A stretch of 64,000 nucleotides of DNA from Thermomonas brevis (GTDB taxonomy: Bacteria; Pseudomonadota; Gammaproteobacteria; Xanthomonadales; Xanthomonadaceae): the NCBI RefSeq assembly GCF_014395425.1, contig NZ_CP060711.1, forward strand, positions 372,001-436,000, in the 5' to 3' direction. Position 1 is the stretch's first letter, and each line of letters opens with the position of its first letter. The notes under the pieces are model-generated. The model was not told the DNA's origin. It made no database searches and was given only the letters and a program-made list of their open reading frames with translations. The position numbers were made by a program, and so were the translations under genes. Positions 57,639 through 64,000 of this stretch are shown piece by piece.

Positions 57639-59459
57639 ATGAGCGCCGATACCACGCCTCCCCTGTTCTCCGACCTCGGCCTGCCCGAGACCCTGCTGGC
57701 CGCGCTGCGCGAGGTCGGCTACGAGTCGCCCTCGCCGATCCAGGCCGCCACCATTCCGCCGCTGCTGGCCGGGCGCGACGTGCTGGGCCAGGCCCAGACC
57801 GGCACCGGCAAGACCGCCGCCTTCGCCCTGCCCGCGCTGGCGCGGCTGGACGCGGCGCCCGGCAAGCCGCAGGTGCTGGTGCTGGCGCCGACCCGCGAGC
57901 TGGCGATCCAGGTCGCCGAGGCGTTCCAGAAGTACGCCCACCACATCCCCGGCTTCCAGATCCTGCCGATCTACGGCGGCCAGGGCTACGGCCCGCAGCT
58001 GCATGCGCTCAAGCGCGGCGTGCACGTCGTGGTCGGCACGCCCGGCCGCGTCATCGACCACCTGGAGCGCGGCACGCTCGACCTGTCCGAGCTGCGCATG
58101 CTGGTGCTGGACGAAGCCGACGAAATGCTGCGGATGGGCTTCATCGACGACGTCGAGGCGGTGCTGAAGAAGACCCCGGAGACGCGCCAGGTCGCGCTGT
58201 TCTCGGCGACGATGCCGGCGCAGATCAAGCGCATCGCCCAGACCTACCTGAAGGATCCGGTCGAGATCGCGATCAAGGCGCAGACCACCACCGCCGCCAG
58301 CATCCGCCAGCGCTTCTGGATGGTCAGCGGGATCAACAAGCTGGACGCGCTGACCCGGATCATGGAGGCCGAGCCGTTCGAGGCGATGATCATCTTCGCC
58401 CGCACCAAGATGGGCACCGAGGAACTGGCCGAGAAGCTGGCCGCGCGCGGCTTCGCGGCGGCGGCGATCAACGGCGACGTCGAGCAGAAGACCCGCGAGC
58501 GCACGATCCAGAAGCTCAAGGACGGCCAGATCGACGTGCTGGTCGCCACCGACGTGGCCGCGCGCGGGCTGGACGTGGAGCGGATCAGCCACGTGCTGAA
58601 CTACGACATTCCCTACGACACCGAAAGCTACGTCCACCGCATCGGCCGCACCGGCCGCGCCGGGCGCAGCGGCGAGGCGATCCTGTTCGTGGCCCCGCGC
58701 GAGCGCGGCATGCTGGGCGCGATCGAGCGCGCCACCCGGCAGAAGATCGAGCAGATGAACCTGCCGAGCGTGGACGCGGTGAACGAGCGCCGCGTCGCCA
58801 AGTTCCTCGAAAAGATCGACGGCGTGCTGGCCGGCGACGACCTGTCGGTGTTTCGCGACTTGGTGGAACGCTACGAACAGGAGAAGAACGTGCCGGCGGT
58901 GGAGATCGCCGCCGCGCTGGCGCGACTGGTGCAGGGCAAGACGCCGCTGCTGCTGCCCAAGCCCGTCGTGCCGGAGCGCACTTTCCAGCCGCGCGAGGAC
59001 AAGCCGCAGCGCGAGCGCCCCGAACGCGCGCAGCGCGAACCGCGCGAACGCACGCCCCGCGAACACGGCGCGCCGGAAGTCGGCATGAAGACCTACCGCA
59101 TCGAGGTCGGCTACCAGCACGGCGTGCAGCCGGGCAACATCGTCGGTGCGATCGCCAACGAGGCCGATCTGGAAAGCCGCTTCATCGGCCGCATCGACAT
59201 CCGCGACGACTACACCCTGGTCGATCTTCCCGAGGGCATGCCGCCGGAACTGCTGCAGCACATGCAGGGCGTGCGCGTGGCCAGCCGACCGCTGCACATG
59301 CGTCTTGCAACCAATGAAGATCAGGACGCCCCCAAGCGCAAGCGCAGCTTCGGCCCGCCGCGCGGCGACCGCCCCGGCAATGACAGCCCGCGCAAGTCGG
59401 GCGGGTTCAAGCCAGGCGGCCACAAGCCCGGTGGCTTCAAGCCGCGCGGCCCGCGCTGA
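57639..59459 (+). CDS. deaD: DEAD-box RNA helicase, DeaD/CsdA type
   Basis: A 606-residue helicase. Q motif (FSDLGLPE ... PSPIQAATIP), Walker A AQTGTGKTAAF, PTRELAIQ, DEAD box LVLDEADEMLRMGF, SAT (FSATMPAQ), then domain 2 with IIFARTK, ATDVAARGLDVERI and YVHRIGRTGRAGRSG. A DbpA-type RNA-binding domain follows at about 480-555 (IEVGYQHGVQPGNIVGAIAN), then a basic Gly/Lys/Arg tail (GGFKPGGHKPGGFKPRGPR). This layout is that of the cold-shock/ribosome assembly helicase CsdA. AAAGG lies upstream of the chosen ATG. Monocistronic. Confidence 0.94.
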   Translation: MSADTTPPLFSDLGLPETLLAALREVGYESPSPIQAATIPPLLAGRDVLGQAQTGTGKTAAFALPALARLDAAPGKPQVLVLAPTRELAIQVAEAFQKYAHHIPGFQILPIYGGQGYGPQLHALKRGVHVVVGTPGRVIDHLERGTLDLSELRMLVLDEADEMLRMGFIDDVEAVLKKTPETRQVALFSATMPAQIKRIAQTYLKDPVEIAIKAQTTTAASIRQRFWMVSGINKLDALTRIMEAEPFEAMIIFARTKMGTEELAEKLAARGFAAAAINGDVEQKTRERTIQKLKDGQIDVLVATDVAARGLDVERISHVLNYDIPYDTESYVHRIGRTGRAGRSGEAILFVAPRERGMLGAIERATRQKIEQMNLPSVDAVNERRVAKFLEKIDGVLAGDDLSVFRDLVERYEQEKNVPAVEIAAALARLVQGKTPLLLPKPVVPERTFQPREDKPQRERPERAQREPRERTPREHGAPEVGMKTYRIEVGYQHGVQPGNIVGAIANEADLESRFIGRIDIRDDYTLVDLPEGMPPELLQHMQGVRVASRPLHMRLATNEDQDAPKRKRSFGPPRGDRPGNDSPRKSGGFKPGGHKPGGFKPRGPR

Positions 59460-59471
59460 ACCAATGCGGTT

Positions 59472-59589
59472 CCCTCTCCCCATCGCAGATGGGGAGAGGG
59501 TGCCGCAGGCGGGTGAGGGGCGCTTTTCGCGCGAACCGCCCGCCCCTCATCCGCCCAGCGGGCTGTCTCCCCGCCATGCGGGGAGAAGG
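59472..59589. repeat. Compound palindromic intergenic repeat
   Basis: Three nested palindromes follow the helicase stop: a 12-bp stem CCCTCTCCCCAT / ATGGGGAGAGGG (59472-59500), a GAGGGGCG / CGCCCCTC pairing in the middle, and TCTCCCCGC / GCGGGGAGA (59566-59586). The GTGCCGCAGGCGGGTGAGGGG link resembles the tail of the hairpin at 32937. It probably also serves as the helicase transcript end. Confidence 0.7.
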
Positions 59590-59648
59590 AAAAGCACTGG
59601 CATGCCGATATGGTTGCCAGCGATTGGCCGCCCTCCGCCGGTCTTTGG

Positions 59649-59660
59649 CATAGTTTCCCG
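59649..59660 (+). promoter_or_regulatory. -10-like element of amidotransferase gene, predicted leaderless start
   Basis: CATAGT (4 of 6 to TATAAT) at 59649-59654 is followed by 6 nt and the ATG; no ribosome-binding site. Weak alone; it joins four other starts in the window with this geometry. Confidence 0.3.
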
Positions 59661-60416
59661 ATGTCCCGCCTCCTCGTCTTCCAGCACGTGGCCGCCGAGC
59701 CGCTCGGCACGCTCGACCCGCTGATCCGCCAGCGCGGCCACCGCATCCGCTTCGTCAACTTCGAGCGCAACCCGGACGCGCAGCCCGACGTGGAGCGCTA
59801 CAAGGGGCTGGTGGTGCTGGGCGGGCCGATGAACGTGGAAGACCAGGCGCAGCGCCCGCACCTGCGCACCGAACTGGCCGCCATCGGACGCATGCTGGAG
59901 CTGGGCCGCCCGGTGCTGGGCATCTGCCTGGGCGCGCAGCTGCTCGCGCATGCGCTGGGCGCGCCGGTGAAGCGCCACCACACGCCGGAGATCGGCTGGT
60001 ATCCCCTGCACGCCACCGATGCCGGCCGCACCGACACCGTGCTGTCGCCGCTCGGCGACAGCGCGCCGGTGTTCCAGTGGCATGGTTGCCATTTCGAGGT
60101 GCCGGCCACCGCCACCCACCTCGCCCGCAGCGACACCTGCGAGCAGCAAGCGTTCCGCTGGGGCGACAACGCCTACGGCTTCCAGTTCCATCTGGAAATG
60201 GATCAGCCACTGATCGAACGCTGGCTGGCGAATCCCGCCTACCGGCGCGAACTGGAGCAGTTGTCCGGCACGCAGGACGACGCACGCATCCGCGCCGACA
60301 CCCAGCGCCATATCGCCGGCATGCAGGCGCAGGCCGACGCCGTGTTCAACAACTTCCTCGACCTGGTCGGCCGCCCGCAGCGCCGTCACATCCTGCCCTC
60401 GCGCGAGTGGACGTGA
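59661..60416 (+). CDS. Class I glutamine amidotransferase domain protein
   Basis: A 251-residue stand-alone class I GATase. The nucleophile is Cys89 in VLGICLGAQLLAHALG; the His-Glu pair lies in YGFQFHLEMDQ, and VVLGGPMNVED is the oxyanion region. The family (GMP-synthase-like amidotransferases, some acting on gamma-glutamyl compounds) does not show the substrate. The TGA overlaps the GTG of the following flavoprotein gene, so the two are co-translated. Confidence 0.85.
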   Translation: MSRLLVFQHVAAEPLGTLDPLIRQRGHRIRFVNFERNPDAQPDVERYKGLVVLGGPMNVEDQAQRPHLRTELAAIGRMLELGRPVLGICLGAQLLAHALGAPVKRHHTPEIGWYPLHATDAGRTDTVLSPLGDSAPVFQWHGCHFEVPATATHLARSDTCEQQAFRWGDNAYGFQFHLEMDQPLIERWLANPAYRRELEQLSGTQDDARIRADTQRHIAGMQAQADAVFNNFLDLVGRPQRRHILPSREWT

Positions 60417-61603
60417 GCGAACGGTTCGACGCCATCGTGATCGGCGCCGGCGCGGCCGGACTGATGTGCGCCATCGTCGCCGGGCAGCGCGGCCTGCGCG
60501 TGCTGGTCGTCGACCATGCCAACAAGGTCGGCAAGAAGATCCTGATGTCCGGCGGCGGGCGCTGCAATTTCACCAATACCGGCACCACACCGGCCAACTA
60601 CCTTTCCGCCAACCCGCACTTCTGCAAATCGGCGCTGGCGCGCTACACGCCGTGGCATTTCATCGAGCTGGTGGAGCGGCACGGCATCGCCTACCACGAG
60701 AAGGAGCTCGGGCAACTGTTCTGCGACGAGTCCAGCAAGCAGATCGTGGCGATGCTGCTGGCCGAATGCGAAGCGGCCGGCGTCGAAATCCGCACGCATT
60801 GCAGCGTCGAGGACGTGCAGCAGACCGATGACGGCGGCTTCCGCCTGCGCACGTCGCAGGGTGCGTTCGCCGCGTCGTCGCTGGTCGTCGCCAGCGGCGG
60901 ACTGTCGATCCCGAGCATGGGCGCAAGCGGCTTCGGCTACCAGCTTGCGAAGCAGTTCGGTCACGACGTGCTGCCCACCCGCGCCGGCCTCGTGCCGTTG
61001 ACGCTCACCGGCAAGCATGCCGAGCGCCTGCACGATCTGGCCGGCGTCTCGCTGCCGGTGGAAGCGCGCTGCAACGGCGTCAGCTTCCGCAACTTCCTGT
61101 TGGTGACCCATCGCGGCATCAGCGGCCCGGCGATCCTGCAGATCAGCTCCTACTGGCAGCCGGGCGACGACCTGCGCCTGGACCTGCTGCCCGGCACCGA
61201 CCTCGACGCGCTGCTGCACGACTGGCAGCAGCGCCGCCGAGACGCGGAGCTGAAAACCCTGCTGGGCGAAGTGTTGCCCAAGCGCTTCGCCCAGCGCCTG
61301 TGCGAACACTGGCTCGCCAACAAACCACTGCGCCAGTACAACGCGCCGGAACTGCGCGCCATCGCCGAACTGCTGGGCAATTGGCCGCTGGTCGCCAGCG
61401 GCACCGAGGGCTACCGCACCGCAGAAGTTACATTGGGCGGCGTGGACACCGATGGACTGTCATCCAGCACGATGATGTCCAAGCGCGTCCCCGGCCTGTA
61501 TTTCATCGGCGAAGTGGTGGACGTCACCGGCTGGCTGGGCGGCTACAACTTCCAGTGGGCGTGGGCCAGCGGGCAGGCGGCGGGAGCCGCGCTTGGCAGC
61601 TGA
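60413..61603 (+). CDS. HI0933/BaiN-family NAD(P)/FAD-dependent oxidoreductase (YhiN-like)
   Basis: A 396-residue flavoprotein. FAD motif AIVIGAGAAGLMCAIVAGQ, the family hallmark GKKILMSGGGRCNFTN, SIPSMGASGFGYQLAKQFG and the C-terminal GLYFIGEVVDVTGWLGGYNFQWAWASG. Family members include E. coli YhiN; their reactions are poorly defined. GTG start at 60413 inside the amidotransferase stop (a GTG at 60407 is an alternative). A second member of the same superfamily lies at 62604. Confidence 0.9.
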   Translation: MSERFDAIVIGAGAAGLMCAIVAGQRGLRVLVVDHANKVGKKILMSGGGRCNFTNTGTTPANYLSANPHFCKSALARYTPWHFIELVERHGIAYHEKELGQLFCDESSKQIVAMLLAECEAAGVEIRTHCSVEDVQQTDDGGFRLRTSQGAFAASSLVVASGGLSIPSMGASGFGYQLAKQFGHDVLPTRAGLVPLTLTGKHAERLHDLAGVSLPVEARCNGVSFRNFLLVTHRGISGPAILQISSYWQPGDDLRLDLLPGTDLDALLHDWQQRRRDAELKTLLGEVLPKRFAQRLCEHWLANKPLRQYNAPELRAIAELLGNWPLVASGTEGYRTAEVTLGGVDTDGLSSSTMMSKRVPGLYFIGEVVDVTGWLGGYNFQWAWASGQAAGAALGS

Positions 61604-61610
61604 GCCGGCC

Positions 61611-61763
61611 TCAGAACGGAAACGGAACGCCGATCATCGGCCCGAAGTACCACCACGCGAACCCGAGGATGGCGACCCACAGCGCAATCTTGAGCAAGGC
61701 GCCCACCACCTTGATCGCGGCATAGATCGCCACGACCAGAAGCAGGATTCCGATCCAGCTCAT
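61611..61763 (-). CDS. Small hydrophobic membrane protein
   Basis: A 50-residue protein that is almost entirely hydrophobic (MSWIGILLLVVAIYAAIKVV ... WWYFGPMIGVPFPF), one long or two short membrane helices with a single charged Lys pair. The family is not recognised. Its ATG overlaps the TGA of trhO by 3 nt, so it is translationally coupled to it. Convergent with the upstream flavoprotein gene, 7 nt apart. Confidence 0.65.
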   Translation of the reverse strand: MSWIGILLLVVAIYAAIKVVGALLKIALWVAILGFAWWYFGPMIGVPFPF

Positions 61764-62524
61764 GCGCCGATCTGCCCGGCCGCAGCGCCATCGGCCATTG
61801 GCTGCAATCGCGAATCCAGCGCTACCCGTTCGTCGAACACGAAGCAGCCGCCGTCGTAGCCCACGCCGCCGACCGCCTCGAAATAGCCGAGGATGCCGTC
61901 GTCCAGCTGCAACACGTTGTCCATGCCGTCCTCGCGCAGCCACAGTGCCGCCTTCTCGCAGCGGATGCCGCCGGTGCAGAAACTGACCACGGTGGCGTCG
62001 CGCAGCGACTCGCGATGCGGCGCCAGCGCAGCGGGTAGGTCGGTGAACCGGTCGATGGGCAGGGTCAGCGCACCCGCGAAGGTGCCGTAGGCGATCTCCT
62101 GCCGGTTGCGCGTATCCAGCAGCACCAGCCGCCTGCCGGCATCGTCATGGCCCTGCTCGATCCAGCGCGCCAGCGTCTTCGGCGCCACCACCGGCGCGCG
62201 CTCGCCCGCCTTCAGCGGCGAGGCCTGTTCGCGGCGGAAGGTGATGATCTCCGCCTTGCGCTTGACCTTCAGCCGCGCGAACGGCATCGCCTCGCTCCAA
62301 CTTTCCTTCGCATGCAGCGCCGCGAAGCGCGGGTCTTCGCGCAGCCATGCCAGGAAAGCACGCAGTGGCGCTTCGTTGGCGGCCAGAAACAGATTCAACC
62401 CTTCCGGCGTCACCAGCATGGTGCCGCGCAGGCCGTCCGCCTCGGCGCGTTCGCGCAGGCGCTGGGCCAGCGCATCGGCATCCTCGATGGGCACGAACAG
62501 ATAGGCGGCGATGTTGAGGATCAT
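61760..62524 (-). CDS. trhO: tRNA uridine(34) hydroxylase TrhO (rhodanese-like, UPF0176)
   Basis: A 254-residue protein. An N-terminal ferredoxin-like domain (ILNIAAYLFV, GTMLVTPEGLNLFLA) is followed by a rhodanese domain with catalytic Cys183 in VVSFCTGGIRCEKAALWL. It catalyses O2-dependent formation of 5-hydroxyuridine at tRNA position 34. The ATG at 62524 gives the standard N-terminus. A GTG nine codons upstream (62551) sits 9 nt after TAGAAT and could be a leaderless start that adds nine residues. Confidence 0.93.
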   Translation of the reverse strand: MILNIAAYLFVPIEDADALAQRLRERAEADGLRGTMLVTPEGLNLFLAANEAPLRAFLAWLREDPRFAALHAKESWSEAMPFARLKVKRKAEIITFRREQASPLKAGERAPVVAPKTLARWIEQGHDDAGRRLVLLDTRNRQEIAYGTFAGALTLPIDRFTDLPAALAPHRESLRDATVVSFCTGGIRCEKAALWLREDGMDNVLQLDDGILGYFEAVGGVGYDGGCFVFDERVALDSRLQPMADGAAAGQIGA

Positions 62525-62603
62525 GGGGAAAATCCGGCGAGACGCATCCACGAACCGCGCATTCTAGTCGCCCGACGGCGGCGGCCGTGGAATCATGTGC
62601 GGG

Positions 62604-63848
62604 ATGAGCACGACGCATCCCTCTCGCCTCGCCGTACTCGGCGGCGGCCCCGCCGGCCTGATGGCCGCCGAAATCGCCCGCGCGGCCGGTATCGACGTGC
62701 ACCTGTTCGAGGCGAAGGGCTCGGTGGGACGCAAGTTCCTGATCGCCGGCAAGGGCGGGCTCAATCTCACCCATTCCGAAGCGCGACCCGCATTCGATGC
62801 GCGCTACCGCGAGCGCGCCGGCGAGGTCGGGCGCTGGCTGGACGCGTTCGATGCCGACGCCCTGCGCGCGTGGGCGCGCGGCTTCGGCGTCGACACCTAC
62901 GTGGGCAGTTCCGGCCGGGTGTTCCCGCTGGACCGCAAGGCCGCGCCGCTGCTGCGCGCCTGGGTACGGAGGCTGAAGGACACCGGCGTGCACTTCCACG
63001 TCCAGCACCGCTGGCTGGGCTGGGACGATGCGGGTGCGCTGCGCTTTTCCACGCCCGAAGGCGAGACCATCTTCGCGGCCGACGCAGTGGTGCTGGCGCT
63101 GGGCGGCGGCAGCTGGCCGCAGCTCGGTTCCGATGGCGCCTGGACGGAAACTCTGGCGCAACGCGGCGTCGACATCGCACCGCTGGCCCCGGCCAACTGC
63201 GGCTTCGACATCGGCTGGAGCCCGCATCTCGCCGGCAAGCATGCCGGCGCGCCGCTGAAGCCCGTAGTCGCGCACTGGCGCGATGCGCACGACCGCGACC
63301 ATGCGCTGCAAGGCGAATGCGTGCTGACCGAAACCGGCATCGAGGGCAGCCTGATCTACGCCATCGCCGCCAACCTGCGCGATGCCATCGCCCGCGACGG
63401 CGAAGCGCATCTGCACCTCGACCTGGCGCCGGGCCGCGACCAGCAGCGCCTGCACGCCGACCTGCAAAAACCGCGCGGCAGCCGCAGCCTGGGCGAACAC
63501 CTGCGCCGCCATGCCGGATTGGACGGCGCGAAGACCGCCCTGGTATTCGAGACGATGGACAAGACCTCGTTGCAGGACATGGCCGCCATCGCCGCGACGA
63601 TCAAGCGCTTGCCGCTGCGCCTGCTGCGCCCGCGCCCGCTGGCGGAAACCATCTCCAGCGCCGGCGGCGTCAGGCTGGAGGCGCTGGACGACGCACTGAT
63701 GCTGCACGACCTGCCCGGCGTCTTCTGCGCCGGCGAAATGCTGGACTGGGAAGCCCCGACCGGCGGCTATCTGCTCACTGCCTGCTTCGCCAGCGGCCTG
63801 CTGGCCGGCCGGGGCGCGGCGGATTGGCTATCCGGCAAACGCAGCTGA
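62604..63848 (+). CDS. HI0933-superfamily flavoprotein (TIGR03862-like)
   Basis: A 414-residue FAD protein. LAVLGGGPAGLMAAEIARAAG is the FAD motif, GRKFLIAGKGGLNLTHSE the family hallmark (GG.N.T form), VVLALGGGSWPQLGSDGAW the second nucleotide region, and GVFCAGEMLDWEAPTGGYLLTACF the C-terminus. It is the shorter sister group of the YhiN-like protein at 60413. Function unknown. Divergent from trhO across about 80 bp. Confidence 0.9.
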   Translation: MSTTHPSRLAVLGGGPAGLMAAEIARAAGIDVHLFEAKGSVGRKFLIAGKGGLNLTHSEARPAFDARYRERAGEVGRWLDAFDADALRAWARGFGVDTYVGSSGRVFPLDRKAAPLLRAWVRRLKDTGVHFHVQHRWLGWDDAGALRFSTPEGETIFAADAVVLALGGGSWPQLGSDGAWTETLAQRGVDIAPLAPANCGFDIGWSPHLAGKHAGAPLKPVVAHWRDAHDRDHALQGECVLTETGIEGSLIYAIAANLRDAIARDGEAHLHLDLAPGRDQQRLHADLQKPRGSRSLGEHLRRHAGLDGAKTALVFETMDKTSLQDMAAIAATIKRLPLRLLRPRPLAETISSAGGVRLEALDDALMLHDLPGVFCAGEMLDWEAPTGGYLLTACFASGLLAGRGAADWLSGKRS

Positions 63849-63875
63849 GCGGCACCGGGCGCGCTCGCGCGGAAT

Positions 63876-64000
63876 TCAATCGATTTCCCGCACCGCATCC
63901 TTGGCCAGCGCCGGAGGAGGCGCATGGCGCAGCCGGCGGAAGAACGCCACCGCGCGTTCGCGCTTGCTGGTCAGCAGATACCAGCCCCCGCATAGCGCGG
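63876..64000 (-). CDS. C-terminal fragment of unidentified gene, truncated by window edge
   Basis: The last 40 residues of a minus-strand gene, ALCGGWYLLTSKRERAVAFF through ALAKDAVREID, ending at TGA 63876-63878. A short hydrophobic stretch is followed by a basic tail, as at the end of a small inner-membrane protein. The family is not recognisable from this fragment. It converges on the flavoprotein gene with a 27-nt gap. Confidence 0.6.
   Translation of the reverse strand, partial: ALCGGWYLLTSKRERAVAFFRRLRHAPPPALAKDAVREID

Overview
This window is a high-GC (about 70%) gammaproteobacterial chromosome segment. Gene content, synteny and protein sequences point to the Xanthomonadaceae/Lysobacteraceae (Lysobacter, Luteimonas or Thermomonas-like). 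The assignment rests on the full nuoA-N operon, a System I cytochrome c maturation operon, a MetX-type acyltransferase, a bacterial kynurenine-pathway cluster and clade-typical palindromic intergenic repeats. It looks like ordinary chromosome; no phage, integron, CRISPR array or transposase was seen.

Layout. 1-3705 (minus): a tight operon of PLP aminotransferase, a membrane-anchored MsrA-thioredoxin-MsrB fusion, omega-amidase, a stand-alone lipoate ligase C-terminal domain, and the first codons of the next gene. It reads as methionine repair and salvage plus lipoylation. 3791-11577 (plus): ccmA (frameshifted), ccmB, a lipoprotein azurin with an Anr/Fnr-like box, then ccmC-D-E-F-G-H-I. Two copies of one palindromic element lie here, one of them in frame inside the N-terminus of ccmH. 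11611-16887: terminator, tRNA-Leu(CAA), metX, a cysteine-dioxygenase-like gene, an FAD oxidoreductase, and a glycosyltransferase/PAP2 pair. 16925-18528: an atypical SDR and endonuclease VIII. 18547-23520: an aminomuconate/kynurenine-type operon (aldehyde dehydrogenase, unknown exported protein, beta-carbonic anhydrase, RidA deaminase, DUF6624-like protein, 3-hydroxyanthranilate dioxygenase).

23700-32930 (plus) is the most interesting accessory region: a Fur-box-like site, a TonB siderophore receptor, an exported 840-residue fusion of an IroE-type and a Fes-type siderophore esterase, a second TonB receptor, two small membrane proteins and a PepSY-TM reductase. Together they suggest uptake, periplasmic hydrolysis and reduction of a ferric catecholate siderophore. 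32931-33298 holds repeats and the pnp terminator.

33299-42426 (minus) is the conserved translation/transcription block tRNA-fMet, rimP, nusA, infB, rbfA, truB, rpsO, pnp. 42498-57333 (minus) is the complete 14-gene respiratory complex I operon, nuoA to nuoN, mostly with 1-4 nt overlaps. 57639-63848 carries a DeaD-type RNA helicase, a palindromic repeat, a class I glutamine amidotransferase, two HI0933-family flavoproteins and the tRNA hydroxylase TrhO. A truncated gene occupies the right edge.

Several monocistronic or first-in-operon genes (ccmA, the CDO-like gene, the SDR, the aldehyde dehydrogenase, the amidotransferase) have a -10-like hexamer only 6-9 nt before the start codon and no Shine-Dalgarno, which predicts leaderless mRNAs.
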